From Micromonospora sp. NBC_01796 (GTDB lineage Bacteria > Actinomycetota > Actinomycetes > Mycobacteriales > Micromonosporaceae): 64,000 bases of DNA. Within the stretch, counting starts at the first letter, position 1. Every line of letters begins with the position of its first letter. Made by a program: the position numbers and the translations under genes. The stretch lies in the NCBI RefSeq assembly GCF_035917455.1, contig NZ_CP109078.1:7982001-8046000 (forward strand). Reading direction: 5' to 3'. The notes under the pieces are model-generated. The model saw only the letters and a program-made list of their open reading frames with translations. It did no database searches and was not told the origin of the DNA. Shown here piece by piece: positions 1 to 9,600 of this stretch.

Positions 1-10
1 CCCCGCCAGG

Positions 11-766
11 ATGGCCGGTATGGAAGAGGTTGAGGTCGTCGTCGCCCACAGCCAGCGCGCGACGCTGCGCGTCGGCGACGTGTTCCTGAAGGTCGACGGC
101 GACCCGGCCCACGCCGACGTCGAGGTGCGGGCGATGGCCATGGCGCCGATACCGACCCCGGCGATCCTCTGGCACGAGCCGCCCGTGCTCGCGATCGCCG
201 CCGTGCCGGGCAAGGCACTCGGCGTCCTCGGCGAACCGTCGGCCGCGTCGCCGGCGGCGTGGGCTGCGGCGGGTGCCGCCATACGGCGACTGCACGATGC
301 GCCGTTGCCGCCGTGGCCGGGCCCGAGGCTCGACGACGTGGCGGCGGAACTCGACGGCGAGTGCGCGTGGCTGCTCGCCAACGCCGTCCTACCCGCCGAG
401 GTGATCCGGCGCAACCGCGAGATCGCCGAGGCCGCGCTCCGGCCGTGGAAACCGGTGTTCATCCACGGCGACCTGCAGATCACCCACGTGTTCGTCGACG
501 GCGACGAGGTCACCGGCGTCATCGACTGGTCCGAGGCCGCCCCCGGCGATGCCATGTTCGACCTCGCCACCCTGACGCTCGGGCACGAGGAACGCCTGGA
601 CGACCTGCTTGCCGGCTACGGCGCCGACGCGGACCGGGACGTGATTCGCGCCTGGTGGTCACTGCGCAGTCTGGTGGCGTCGCACTGGCTGATCGAGCAC
701 GGCTTCGATCCGGACGCGCCGGGATGCGAATTCGACGTGCTCAGATCCCGGATGCAGGAAACCTAG
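11..766 (+). CDS. Aminoglycoside phosphotransferase-family protein
   Basis: A 251-residue protein of the APH/choline-kinase fold. The Brenner-type catalytic loop is visible as HGDLQITHVF near residues 155-164, followed by IDWSEA, the equivalent of the metal-binding DFG segment. These are the two motifs expected for ATP-dependent phosphotransfer to a small hydroxylated substrate; nothing fixes the substrate. The N-terminal half is short for the family and the reading frame is open to the window edge (bases 2-10 have no stop), so the true start may lie upstream. A second in-frame ATG is at 20. It stands alone; the next gene begins 260 bp downstream. Confidence 0.8.
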   Translation: MAGMEEVEVVVAHSQRATLRVGDVFLKVDGDPAHADVEVRAMAMAPIPTPAILWHEPPVLAIAAVPGKALGVLGEPSAASPAAWAAAGAAIRRLHDAPLPPWPGPRLDDVAAELDGECAWLLANAVLPAEVIRRNREIAEAALRPWKPVFIHGDLQITHVFVDGDEVTGVIDWSEAAPGDAMFDLATLTLGHEERLDDLLAGYGADADRDVIRAWWSLRSLVASHWLIEHGFDPDAPGCEFDVLRSRMQET

Positions 767-1027
767 GGCCTGTATCAGAGCTGGGCCACGCCGCAGCCCG
801 GCCTCGGCTTCGACACAGACCCCGGAACCCGTCCGGCGGTCAGGGCGCGCAAATCAGTGGCGCGGCGCCGCCGCGCGCCATTACCGTGCTGCCGAACCGA
901 GTCGTCCAGTGAAGGACATGCCGTTGTACATCGCGTGAGACCTCCCAAGCGCTGATTTGTCGCGCGTCGCGCCTGTGCGCCGCGCTCCTTCTTGCTGCGG
1001 ACTTCTCACTGAAACCGGTGTACCTCT

Positions 1028-1576
1028 GTGCTCAAAAACTGGATGGTCGTGCCCACCCGCCTGCCCCTTGTTCGCCGCCGTTGCCACGCGTGCGCGTCCG
1101 AGTTCTTCCGGGCAAGCGGCAAATTTCGCGTCAACGCAAACCACAAGCTCCTCGACGCCTGGCTCCTCGTGCTCTGTACCGCCTGCGGGGAAACCGCAAA
1201 GCTCACGGTCCTGGAACGGATGACCGTGCGGTCCGTACGACCCGACCTGCTGGATCGGCTGCACGACAACAACCCCGGCCTGACAGCCGAACTGCTCCAG
1301 GATCCCGTCGTGCAGCGACGCAATCGCATCGCCCTCGACTGGGACGACGCCTGGTGTCTCGACACCGGCGGGTCGGATCACCTGGACCACGAGGTGGTCG
1401 ACGTCTCGGTCCGCTTCGCGGCGCGGATCCCGGTCCGGCCGGTGCGACTGATCGCCGAGGGTTTCGGTCTCTCCCGGGCCGAGGTCGAACGACTGATCGC
1501 CGAGGGGAACCTCGTTTCGGCGGTCCGGCTGAGCGGCAAGCTCTCCGGCGACTTCACCTTCACGCTCAAACGCTGA
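1028..1576 (+). CDS. DUF1062 domain protein
   Basis: A 182-residue protein recognised as DUF1062 by its length, the N-terminal C-x2-C (CHAC near residue 19) and second CTAC pair that look like a treble-clef zinc site, and the conserved C-terminal segment FGLSRAEVERLIAEG. The family has no established biochemical role; it is often annotated beside regulators. The start is a TTG- or ATG-like codon at 1028 chosen because the zinc motif begins soon after; no clear ribosome site is seen. The 767-1027 gap upstream holds no recognisable gene. Confidence 0.7.
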   Translation: MLKNWMVVPTRLPLVRRRCHACASEFFRASGKFRVNANHKLLDAWLLVLCTACGETAKLTVLERMTVRSVRPDLLDRLHDNNPGLTAELLQDPVVQRRNRIALDWDDAWCLDTGGSDHLDHEVVDVSVRFAARIPVRPVRLIAEGFGLSRAEVERLIAEGNLVSAVRLSGKLSGDFTFTLKR

Positions 1577-1655
1577 GCCCTGCGTGGGTCCTCGGGCCTG
1601 TCCGGCACGGTCGCCGGACAGGCCCGGGTGGCGCCGCGCTGACCAGCGCAGATCT

Positions 1656-1705
1656 TTGACATGCAGCCATCTGGCTGCCTATTCTTTGGGCAGCCGGATG
1701 GCTGC
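1656..1705 (+). promoter_or_regulatory. Promoter with two ArsR-type operators
   Basis: TTGACA (1656-1661), an 18-bp spacer and TATTCT (1680-1685) form a good sigma-A-type promoter. Two near-palindromes of the form GCAGCC-N4-GGCTGC lie at 1663-1678, inside the spacer, and at 1690-1705, over the expected transcription start. They are 27 bp apart. The position suggests autorepression by the ArsR domain encoded at 1732. Confidence 0.7.
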
Positions 1706-1731
1706 TTGTCCGGGGGAGGGCGAGGTGGCGC

Positions 1732-2544
1732 GTGGACGAGGTGTTCAAGGCGCTGGCGGATGCCAGCCGTCGCCGGCTGCTCGACAGCCTGAACGCCCGC
1801 AACGGCCAGAGCCTGCGTGAGCTCTGCGCCGGGCTGGACATGGCCCGCCAGTCGGTGAGCAAGCACCTGGCGGTCCTGGAGTCGGCCAACCTGGTGACCC
1901 CGGTGTGGCGCGGCCGGGAGAAGTTGCACTACCTGAACGCCGCTCCGATCAACGCGATCACCGAACGCTGGATCAGTCAGTACCACCGCGAGCGGGTGCA
2001 CGTGCTCGCCGACCTGAAGAGGGCACTGGAAGAGGAACCCATGAGCGACCTGGAATTCGTCTACACCAACTACATCAGGACCACCCCGGAACGGCTCTGG
2101 CAGGCGCTGACCGATCCGGCCTTCACCAGCCGCTACTGGGGGGTGACGTTCGAGTCCGAGTGGCAGGTCGGTTCGACCGTCGCCTGGAACGTCAACGGCG
2201 TACGGATGGCCGACCACGCCCAGGTCGTGCTGGAGGCGGACCCGTACAGCCGGTTGTCGTACACCTGGCACACGATCACGCCGGAGTTCGCCGCCGCCTA
2301 CGACATGAGCGACGAGTTGGTGGCCAAGATGGCCGGCGAACCGCGTTCGAAGGTCACCTTCACCATCGAACCGGTCGGCGAGATGGTGAAGCTGACCGTC
2401 ACCCACGACGGTTTCGAGCCCGGCAGCGCCATCCGCGAGGGCATCCAGCAGGGCTGGCCGGAACTGCTCTCCAGCCTGAAGAGCCTGCTGGAGACCGGCG
2501 ATCCCCTGCCCTCCCCCGACCAGGCCGCCACCCAACCGGCCTGA
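1732..2544 (+). CDS. ArsR regulator fused to SRPBCC/AHSA1 domain
   Basis: A 270-residue fusion. Residues 1-100 are an ArsR winged helix (ALADASRRRLLDSL, recognition helix ARQSVSKHLAVLES). After the junction near EEEPMSDLEF, residues 105-255 are an SRPBCC/AHSA1 ligand-binding fold (PERLWQALTDPAFTSRYWG). Such ArsR and SRPBCC genes are usually adjacent, as at 55.1-55.9 kb in this window; here they are one polypeptide, presumably a repressor coupled directly to its ligand pocket. The GTG start at 1732 places the first helix correctly. Paired operators sit in its promoter (1663-1705). The ligand is unknown. Confidence 0.85.
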   Translation: MDEVFKALADASRRRLLDSLNARNGQSLRELCAGLDMARQSVSKHLAVLESANLVTPVWRGREKLHYLNAAPINAITERWISQYHRERVHVLADLKRALEEEPMSDLEFVYTNYIRTTPERLWQALTDPAFTSRYWGVTFESEWQVGSTVAWNVNGVRMADHAQVVLEADPYSRLSYTWHTITPEFAAAYDMSDELVAKMAGEPRSKVTFTIEPVGEMVKLTVTHDGFEPGSAIREGIQQGWPELLSSLKSLLETGDPLPSPDQAATQPA

Positions 2545-2561
2545 CCGGGAGAGTCGGTCAC

Positions 2562-4238
2562 CTACCCGGCCTCACCGACCGGCGGCAGGTCCGTCGCGAC
2601 GGGCAGGACCAGGGCGGACGGGAAGTGGACGGAGATCCGCGTCGGCACCAGCCGGGTCGCCGTCGCCGCCGGCTCACCGCTGCCGGTGTTGCGGTTGAAT
2701 CGCGGGTGGGCACCGCCGCTGATTTGCAGCCGGATCCGGTGCCCGACCGCGAAACGGTACGCGGTGGAGCTCATCGCGACGGTCACCGCCACCGGCCCGG
2801 TGGCGCCGGCCGGCAGGCGTACGAGCCCGTCGCAGACGTTGCGGGAACGTCCGCGTACGTCCACGTCGCAGAGCCGGGCGAAGATGTCCGCGTACCCGGT
2901 GTCGGTGCCGACCGCCAACTCGGCCGAGACGGGTCCGAGGATCTCGACCGGTTCGGTCAGCGGTTCGGTGGTGAACAGCAGGACGTCGGCGCGGGCCTCC
3001 AGGGCGCTGTTGTCCCGCGAACCACCGTCGCGGTTGAGCACCTGGCCACCCCGTGACGGCGTCGGGTCGGACGGGTCGTACCGGAACGACAGCGGCGCCG
3101 CCGTCTCCGTCGAGGCCCCGGTGTCCAGCCGACCGTCGGGGTGCAGGTACCAGTGGCGGCCGGGTCCGACCGGGGGCGGCCAGTCGGGCAGGTCGCGCCA
3201 CTCGTCCGCACCACCGACGTGTACGCGTACGCGGGTCGGGCGCAGTCCGCTCCGGTCCCCGGTGAGATGTGCTCGCAACCAGGCGAGACTCTCCGGGTAG
3301 ACGTGCGGCCAGCCCTGGTCGAAGGCGGAGGTGTGGGTCCACGGGCCGATGAGCAGGGACGCATCGCAGCCGGCCCGCCGCAGCCGGACGTACTGCTCGA
3401 TGGTCTGGTCCAGGCAGAGGTCGTGCCACCCGCCCAGGAGGTTGGTCGGCACGGTCAACCGGTCGATAGCGCCGCCGAGGCCGGTCCCCTGCCAGTGTGG
3501 ATCGTCCCGCTCCGGATGGGTCAGCGGCTCCTCGACGACCGGGGTCCGCTCGCCGACCGCGGGCACGTACGCGTCGATCAGCGGCAGGGTACGGGTGACC
3601 TTCCGCAGCCGTCGGGTCAGCCGCAGGGTCGCCCGGAGGAATGCGGATGTCCCCCGGCTCTGCCAGGCCAGGCCGACGCCCGCGACCAGCGCCGTCTCCA
3701 GCGCGAAGACGCCGCCCGGCCAGGCGGTGCGGTACGGGTCGTGCGGCGCCACCTGCACCACCATCGCCCGCAGCTCCGGTGGCGGGTCCACGGCCAGGGC
3801 CCACTGGGTGTAACCGAGATAGCTCGCGCCGACGGTGCCCAGCACACCGATGAACCAGGGTTGCCCGCGTAACCACGCCACGGCGGCCTGACCGTCGGCG
3901 GGCTCGTTGCGCCACCGGGCGAAGTCCCCGGCCGATCCGCCCGATCCACGACAGCTCTGCAGGACGACGTGGAAACCCTGTTCGGCGAAGCGGGCCCCGT
4001 ACATCGCCGCCCAGGGGAAACCGCGCCCGTACGGCGTACGCAGGAGCAGGGTGGGGAAGTCGCCGTCGGCGAGCGGGAACCAGTGGTCGGCCGGGAGCGG
4101 GGTCCCGTCGGCGGCGGGCACCATCAGTCCGGGCTCGTACGCGATCTCGTACGGGGCCGGCGGCAGCCCGCGTTTCAGCATCTTCCGGGCGTACCAGGGT
4201 GGTCTGCGTCCGGTGTGTGCGTACGTGTTGGTCGGCAC
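2562..4238 (-). CDS. CocE/NonD family hydrolase (X-Pro peptidase-like)
   Basis: A 558-residue alpha/beta hydrolase of the CocE/NonD family. The nucleophile elbow is GASYLGY, the acid lies near GGWHDLCLDQ, and the histidine is in GPWTHTS, the three family landmarks; the last 200 residues form the jelly-roll C-terminal domain. Family members cleave acyl esters or amides such as cocaine benzoyl ester or beta-lactam esters, so the substrate here is open. The GTG start at 4238 follows a GAGG; the reading frame stays open far upstream, but that extension overlaps the divergent TetR gene and its promoter and was rejected. Probably controlled by that TetR. Confidence 0.85.
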   Translation of the reverse strand: MPTNTYAHTGRRPPWYARKMLKRGLPPAPYEIAYEPGLMVPAADGTPLPADHWFPLADGDFPTLLLRTPYGRGFPWAAMYGARFAEQGFHVVLQSCRGSGGSAGDFARWRNEPADGQAAVAWLRGQPWFIGVLGTVGASYLGYTQWALAVDPPPELRAMVVQVAPHDPYRTAWPGGVFALETALVAGVGLAWQSRGTSAFLRATLRLTRRLRKVTRTLPLIDAYVPAVGERTPVVEEPLTHPERDDPHWQGTGLGGAIDRLTVPTNLLGGWHDLCLDQTIEQYVRLRRAGCDASLLIGPWTHTSAFDQGWPHVYPESLAWLRAHLTGDRSGLRPTRVRVHVGGADEWRDLPDWPPPVGPGRHWYLHPDGRLDTGASTETAAPLSFRYDPSDPTPSRGGQVLNRDGGSRDNSALEARADVLLFTTEPLTEPVEILGPVSAELAVGTDTGYADIFARLCDVDVRGRSRNVCDGLVRLPAGATGPVAVTVAMSSTAYRFAVGHRIRLQISGGAHPRFNRNTGSGEPAATATRLVPTRISVHFPSALVLPVATDLPPVGEAG

Positions 4239-4299
4239 GGCGCCTCGTTTCCACTGGTCGAGGGGGACTTCTCGCAGGTGGGAGCGGTGATGGATTCCC

Positions 4300-4316
4300 G
4301 TACAACGTACTAGAAT
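4300..4316 (+). promoter_or_regulatory. Likely TetR operator and -10 box
   Basis: GTACAACGTAC (4300-4310), an inverted repeat with GTAC arms, abuts TAGAAT (4311-4316), a good -10 for the rightward TetR gene. It lies in the only gap between the divergent CocE and TetR genes, so it is the natural operator for both. Confidence 0.5.
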
Positions 4317-4361
4317 AGTGGTTGACCATAATGGGCGCCAGACCGCTCGGAGGGAGACACG

Positions 4362-5090
4362 ATGGGCCGCGCACGTACGACCGGCGCAACCCGCGCGGTC
4401 GACCCCGAGACACTGTGGCTGCCACCCACCGGCACCCGGCTCGGTCGCCGGCCGACCCACAGCCGGGCCGAGATCACCGCCGCCGCCGTCACGATCGCCG
4501 ACACCGAGGGTCTGACCGCGCTCACCATGCGCCGGCTCGCGACCGAGGTGGCCGTCGGCGCGATGTCGCTCTACACCTACGTGCCGGACAAGGAAACCCT
4601 GCTGGAGCTGATGATCGACCAGGTGGCCGGCGAGCACGATCTCCCCCCGCCCGGCGGCGACTGGCGGGACGACCTGCGCCGGCTCGCGCACGTGCAACGC
4701 GACATCATGCGCCGGCATCCCTGGCTACCGTCGGCGCTGGCATCCCGGCAGACCCTCGGGCCGAACACCCTGGCCTCCCTGGAGTACGCGCTCACCGCCC
4801 TGCAACCCACCAACCTCGACGGACAGCAGAAGATGGAAGCGTTCGCCCTGCTCACCGGCTTCGTGGCGAGTTACGTCTCGAACGAGGTCGCGCAGGAGCT
4901 GAACAGTCGTCGTACCGGCCGGGACCCGCAGGAGACACTCGCCGCCCAGGGCCGCTACCTGCACGCTGTCGTACGCGGCGGCGCGTATCCCCGGCTGGCC
5001 GAGGTGCTGGGTACGCTCAGCGGCGGAACGGTGTCCAGCTTCGACCGACTGCTCGACCAACTGCTCAACGGGCTGGTCCCGGTCGGTTGA
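4362..5090 (+). CDS. TetR family repressor with TetR_C-type ligand domain
   Basis: A 242-residue TetR regulator. An unusual 35-residue leader precedes the DNA-binding domain (ITAAAVTIADTEGLTALTMRRLATEVAVGAMSLYTYVPDKETLL, residues 43-90). The C-terminal half resembles the tetracycline-repressor C-terminal family (LRRLAHVQRDIMRRHPWLPSAL). The ATG has a GGAGGGAG ribosome site 8-13 bases upstream. It is divergent from the CocE-type hydrolase with a shared control region, so it probably represses that gene and itself in response to a small ligand. Confidence 0.88.
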   Translation: MGRARTTGATRAVDPETLWLPPTGTRLGRRPTHSRAEITAAAVTIADTEGLTALTMRRLATEVAVGAMSLYTYVPDKETLLELMIDQVAGEHDLPPPGGDWRDDLRRLAHVQRDIMRRHPWLPSALASRQTLGPNTLASLEYALTALQPTNLDGQQKMEAFALLTGFVASYVSNEVAQELNSRRTGRDPQETLAAQGRYLHAVVRGGAYPRLAEVLGTLSGGTVSSFDRLLDQLLNGLVPVG

Positions 5091-5155
5091 AGCACCAACG
5101 CGACGTGGACATCGACGGGTCAACAACATGACGACCGGGCCGGTAGGCTGCGTCG

Positions 5156-5515
5156 GTGATTGCCTCGGTAGCCAATCCTGCGGTCAAGCTCCGGTGGGTC
5201 GGCCCCCTGGTGTCGATCCAACTGCTCGTCATCGCGGCCTACCTCTACGCCGCCGTCGCGTACCTCGTCAGCGACGCCGCGTACTTTCCGGAACAGTCGC
5301 CACCGGGCTGGTCCTGGCCGGCGGTCATCGCCGTCGGTGTGGGTTTTGTCCCGGCCATCATCAGTCTCGCGGTGGCGAGGCCGATCCTGATGTCGCCGCA
5401 GTCGCGTCGGGGCGGGTGGACGCCCCTCGCCGTCACCAGTGCCGCGACCCTGCTGATGTTGCTGGTCATGGCCACCCCGCCCGGCTGGGCGCTGTTCGAC
5501 TGGTACGTGAGCTGA
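5156..5515 (+). CDS. Small integral membrane protein, three helices
   Basis: A 119-residue protein starting at GTG 5156. Three hydrophobic stretches are clear: about residues 15-38, 53-75 and 88-108, separated by short polar loops. No enzyme motif or named family is recognised. The competing overlapping frame reads as Arg/Pro-rich low-complexity sequence, so this hydrophobic frame was preferred. It follows the TetR gene by 65 bp and may be co-transcribed. Confidence 0.6.
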   Translation: MIASVANPAVKLRWVGPLVSIQLLVIAAYLYAAVAYLVSDAAYFPEQSPPGWSWPAVIAVGVGFVPAIISLAVARPILMSPQSRRGGWTPLAVTSAATLLMLLVMATPPGWALFDWYVS

Positions 5516-5561
5516 GCACAGCGGCGACCTCACGTCCTTCGGCAGCATTCCCGTACGGCGC

Positions 5562-5590
5562 TTGACTGAGTCCTGGGAGCGCTCCAGGAT
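5562..5590 (+). promoter_or_regulatory. Promoter with CebR-like (LacI-family) operator
   Basis: TTGACT (5562-5567), a 17-bp spacer and CAGGAT (5585-5590) form a promoter. The spacer and -10 carry TGGGAGCGCTCCAG (5574-5587), which matches 12 of 14 bases of the actinobacterial CebR cellobiose-repressor box TGGGAGCGCTCCCA. No LacI gene is in the window. Confidence 0.55.
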
Positions 5591-5638
5591 CGACCGGGGT
5601 CCGCTGCGGGGCGGACGATCGAGCGGGGTGGTGGGCAG

Positions 5639-6604
5639 ATGCTGGCGGCGTTCGGGCTGACCGAGCTGGCGGAGCGGATCTACCTGGAACTCGTGTCCGG
5701 GCGGCCCGGCACCCTCGCCGAACTGGCCGGGCGGCTGGGCGTCGACCGGACCGAGGTGTCCCAGGCGTTACGGACCCTGGAGCAACCCGGCCTGGTGCAC
5801 ACCGTCGACGGTCGGTCCGAGGCGACCTCGCCGGACCTCGCCATCGACTCGCTGGTCATGCAGCGGATGCGGGAGCTGCAGGAGGCACGGACCGGGTTAC
5901 GGGAGTGGTTGCAACGGCAGCGCGCCGCCGAGCCGGTGGACCAGGGCGTACACATGGTGGTCGGCGGGGCGGCGATCGGCAGGACGTTCGACCAGTTCCT
6001 GCGCGGGGCGCAGGAGGAGGTGCTGGGCTTCGACCGCCCGCCGTACACGGCCGAGTTCCACGACAACCCGACCGAACACGAGCTGCTCGGCCGGGGCGTA
6101 CGGTTCCGGGTGGTCTACGACCGGCGGGCGTTGGAGCGGCCCAACGCCAGCGCGCACATCGGCGGCCTGGTCGCCGCCGGGGAGCAGGCCCGGGTCGCGC
6201 TCGACGTACCGGGAAAGCTCGCCGTCGCGGACCGTCGGGTCGCCCTGCTCTCCTTTCCCGGACGCACCGGGACCATCGAGCCGTGGGCACTGGTGGTACG
6301 CGGAGCCGCCTGGGTCGAGGTGCTGGTCGCCCTCTTCACCGAGGTGTGGGAACGGGCCACCCCGTTGCGGCTGGCGCCGGCGGCGGACGCCCTCGACGAC
6401 GTGGACCGGTGGAGCATGCCCACCGCCACCGACCGGCAGATCCTCTCCCTGCTGATGACCGGGCTGCCGGACAAGGCGGTCGCCTCGCAACTCGGCATGT
6501 CCCTGCGTACGGTGCAGCGCCGTCTGCGGCAGCTGATGGACGTCACCGGCAGCGCCACCCGGATGCAGCTCGGCTGGTTCGTCGCCCGCAACGATTGGTT
6601 GTGA
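5639..6604 (+). CDS. TrmB/LuxR-type transcriptional regulator
   Basis: A 321-residue regulator with two DNA-binding modules. Residues 1-60 form a TrmB-like winged helix (LTELAERIYLELVSGRPGTLAELAGRLGVDRTEVSQALRTL in broken form). Residues 100-240 are a phospholipase-D-like ligand region typical of the class. Residues 260-315 are a LuxR-type helix-turn-helix (TDRQILSLLMTGLPDKAVASQLGMSLRTVQRRL). This architecture is frequent in actinomycetes next to secreted hydrolases; the convergent neighbour is a secreted subtilase. It stands behind a CebR-like box, which suggests that carbon supply influences its expression. Confidence 0.8.
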   Translation: MLAAFGLTELAERIYLELVSGRPGTLAELAGRLGVDRTEVSQALRTLEQPGLVHTVDGRSEATSPDLAIDSLVMQRMRELQEARTGLREWLQRQRAAEPVDQGVHMVVGGAAIGRTFDQFLRGAQEEVLGFDRPPYTAEFHDNPTEHELLGRGVRFRVVYDRRALERPNASAHIGGLVAAGEQARVALDVPGKLAVADRRVALLSFPGRTGTIEPWALVVRGAAWVEVLVALFTEVWERATPLRLAPAADALDDVDRWSMPTATDRQILSLLMTGLPDKAVASQLGMSLRTVQRRLRQLMDVTGSATRMQLGWFVARNDWL

Positions 6605-6637
6605 ACCGCCCCGCCCCCACACGGCGGGGCGGTTCAC
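6601..6637. terminator. Bidirectional terminator hairpin
   Basis: Perfect 15-bp stem: arms 6601-6615 and 6623-6637 around a 7-base loop. It begins in the stop codon of the regulator and lies 18 bp beyond the end of the convergent subtilase gene, so it can serve both. Confidence 0.85.
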
Positions 6638-6654
6638 GTCCTGGGGTGCGGTTG

Positions 6655-9600
6655 TCAGCCGCGCGGGGTGACCGTGACCGAGATCGTGATCGGTGCGGTC
6701 GTGGTCTTGGCGCTGTCACTGCTCACCAGCACGGTGGCGGTGTAGGTGCCCGGAGCCAACCCCGTGGTGTCGACCGTGAGATCGAGCTTGCCCTTCTCCC
6801 CCGGATTGACCTGCCCGGACTGCGGGGTCGCCGCCAGCCAGGGCACGTCGCTGTACGCCATCGACCCGTCCACGTGGTAGACGGCGGCGCGGTACGGCTG
6901 CCGGTTCGCCTGTCCGACCAGCCACAGGTCACCGTTGTTGTCGAGTTCGATCCCGGCACCGCTGAGCGGGTCCGGATCCGGGTCCGGGATCGAACCGATC
7001 GTGGCGCAGGTGTCCGGGTTCATCGCCCAGATCGCCTCGGTGCTGTCCTGGTTGATCCCCCAGAGCACGTTGCGCTGCTCGTTGAGGGCGAGACCGGTGA
7101 TCCACGGGGTGGTCGGCACGCACTGGCCGAGCACCGCGCCCGGTTCGGCGTGCGACAGCCCGGCCAGGTGCTGGATCTTCCCGTCGCCGGCGAGGTAGAA
7201 GGTGTCGTCGGCGGACCGGTAGGCCAGCCCGTAGTAGAGCTTGCCCGCCCACGGGCCGGTGATCGTCTGCTTGACCTCGTAGGTGTCGGGGTCGAAGCAG
7301 ACGATCGGCAGCGGGTCCACGATGGACATGCTCGGCCCGCACATCAGGTCCTTGCCCGGCACGTACGCCAGGTCGGAGGGCCAGCCGTTCATCGTCACGA
7401 CGCCCTTGCCGAGTGACCTGCCGGCGGTGTCGAAGCGCTGCATCTGGCCCCAGAAGTAGCTGTCGGAGACCAGCAGTTCGCCGTTGCGGTAGCCGACCCC
7501 GTAGGCGTTGTAGAGGTCGGGTATCGGGAACGAGCCGAGCATCCGGCCGGGGGTGGTGACCGGTGGCGTCGGGGAGTCGATCTCCCTGGCGGTCCAGTTC
7601 GCCGGCAGACCGCCGTGGTTGTTCAGGTTGACCGACACGCTCCGGGTTCCACCGGCCGGCGCGGTCACCGCCACGCTGCTCTTCGCGGCGAGCAGCAGCG
7701 GGGTACGCAACGCGAGATCCTGCTTCTGCATCACCGCCTCGGCGACCGTGAGCGTCACCGCCGGCAGGTCGTACCCGGACCTGGCGGCACCGACCGACAC
7801 CTCACCGGCCGGCACCTCCACCTGGTAGAAACCGTCCGCGTCGGAGGTCGCGGTGACCGGAGCCGCCCCGGCCGGGCTGATCCGTACGGTCGCGCCGGCC
7901 AGCGGTTGACGGTCGTTGGCGTCGGTGACGGTGCCGCGTACCAGGCCGGTGCCGGGGACGCGGAAGGTGACCGCTGCGGCCTCGTCGAGCACCGGGGCGT
8001 CGACCGAGTACGTCAGCGCCGCACCACCGGCGGCGTCGGAGATGCCCACGGTGGCGCCGGCGCCCGTACCCGCCGTGCCGAGCTTGCGGTACTGGAGGGT
8101 GACGGTGCCGTTCTCGCCGAGCAGCAGTTGGAAGTCGACCCGGGTCTGCGGTGCCTTCTTCAGCGCCGCCCTGGTCCAGCTCACCAGGAACTGCCGGTTC
8201 GGGGCGCTGCCGGTGACCCGGGTGCGGACCGTGGACTGGTGGTCGAGCACCAGGTCGTCCCAGTACGCGTAGACCGCCGCCGCCGGGACCGCCGGTGCGG
8301 GCAGGGCGGTGTTGTCGCCGCCGCCGGTCGCACCGAAGGCGACGTACCCGTTGCTGCTCACGGTGAGCTTGCGGTGCGGTTGACCGTAGAAGGTCACCGC
8401 GAACGGCAGGTCGACCGCACGGCTGGCCTCGTCGCCGGTGAGCGGCAGGACGCTGCCACCGGTCACCCAGGCAGCGGGGGCCACGCCGGCGGCGTACCCG
8501 TGGCGGTCGGTCTTCGCGGCGAGACTGACGTCGAGCGTCTCCTCGCCGTCGACGGTGAGCGGGACGGTCTTCGGCGCCAGCCAGCGGCCGTAGTCGACCA
8601 GGACGTCGTAGTCGGCCTCGGGGAGCATCCCGGCGTAGCCGCCGTCGGCCCCGGTGACGAAGGCGGGGAAGGTCTCCCCGGCCAGCGCCACCGTGGCGCC
8701 CGCGACGGGCTGACCGGCCGGATCCCGGACGATTCCGTGTACGGGGTGCCACGGCGCGCTGTCGGACAGGTCGACCGTGGCGGTGGCCGTCCCGTCCGCC
8801 GTCACCGTGAGCGTCTGCCGCTGCGTACGTTGCGCGAAGACGCTCGCGGTGAGCGTGTAGTCGCCGGCCGGGACCCGTCCCAGCTCGACCCGTCCCTGCC
8901 CGTCGGTGTGCCCGCTGCGGGTGAGCACACCGGAGGCGAGGGTGACCCTGGCGCCCGGCATCGGGCCGCCGGACCGGGTGGTGGTCACCACGACCCCGCC
9001 GACCTGTCCGGCCGGTGCCTGACTGACCAGCGCGTACGCGTCGAGCCGGCCCTCGCCGTAGACCCCGTTGTCGACGGCGGTACCGCCACAGCTCAGGTCC
9101 TCGACGTCGTGCGCGGTACGGTCCAGCAGCTCACGGGTGGTCGCCACGTCCCGGCGCAGGTTCGGCACCGCCGACCAGAGCAGCGCGATCGCACCGGTCA
9201 GGTGCGGTGAGGCCATCGAGGTGCCGTCGGCGGAGCCGTACTGGCTGCCGGGGAGGCTGGAGACGATCCCGACCCCGGGCGCGGTGATGTCGGGGCGGAT
9301 CGCACCGTCGCGCGCCGGTCCCCGGCTGGAGAAGTCGGCGATGGTGCCGGTGCTGTCGGTCGCACCGACCGCGTACGCCAGCGGGCTGGTGCCGGGGTAG
9401 CCGGCGGTGCCGCAACCGGCCCGGCCCTCGTTGCCGGCGGAGAAGGACGGGAAGATGCCGGCGGCGACCCAGGTTTCGAGGATCTCCTCGTAGAAGTGGT
9501 TGCCGTCGTCGGCCCCGCCCCAGGAGTTGTTGATCACGTCCGGGGCGAGGTCCGGGCGGGGGTTCTCTCCGTTGTGGTCGGTCGGCGCGACCATCCACTG

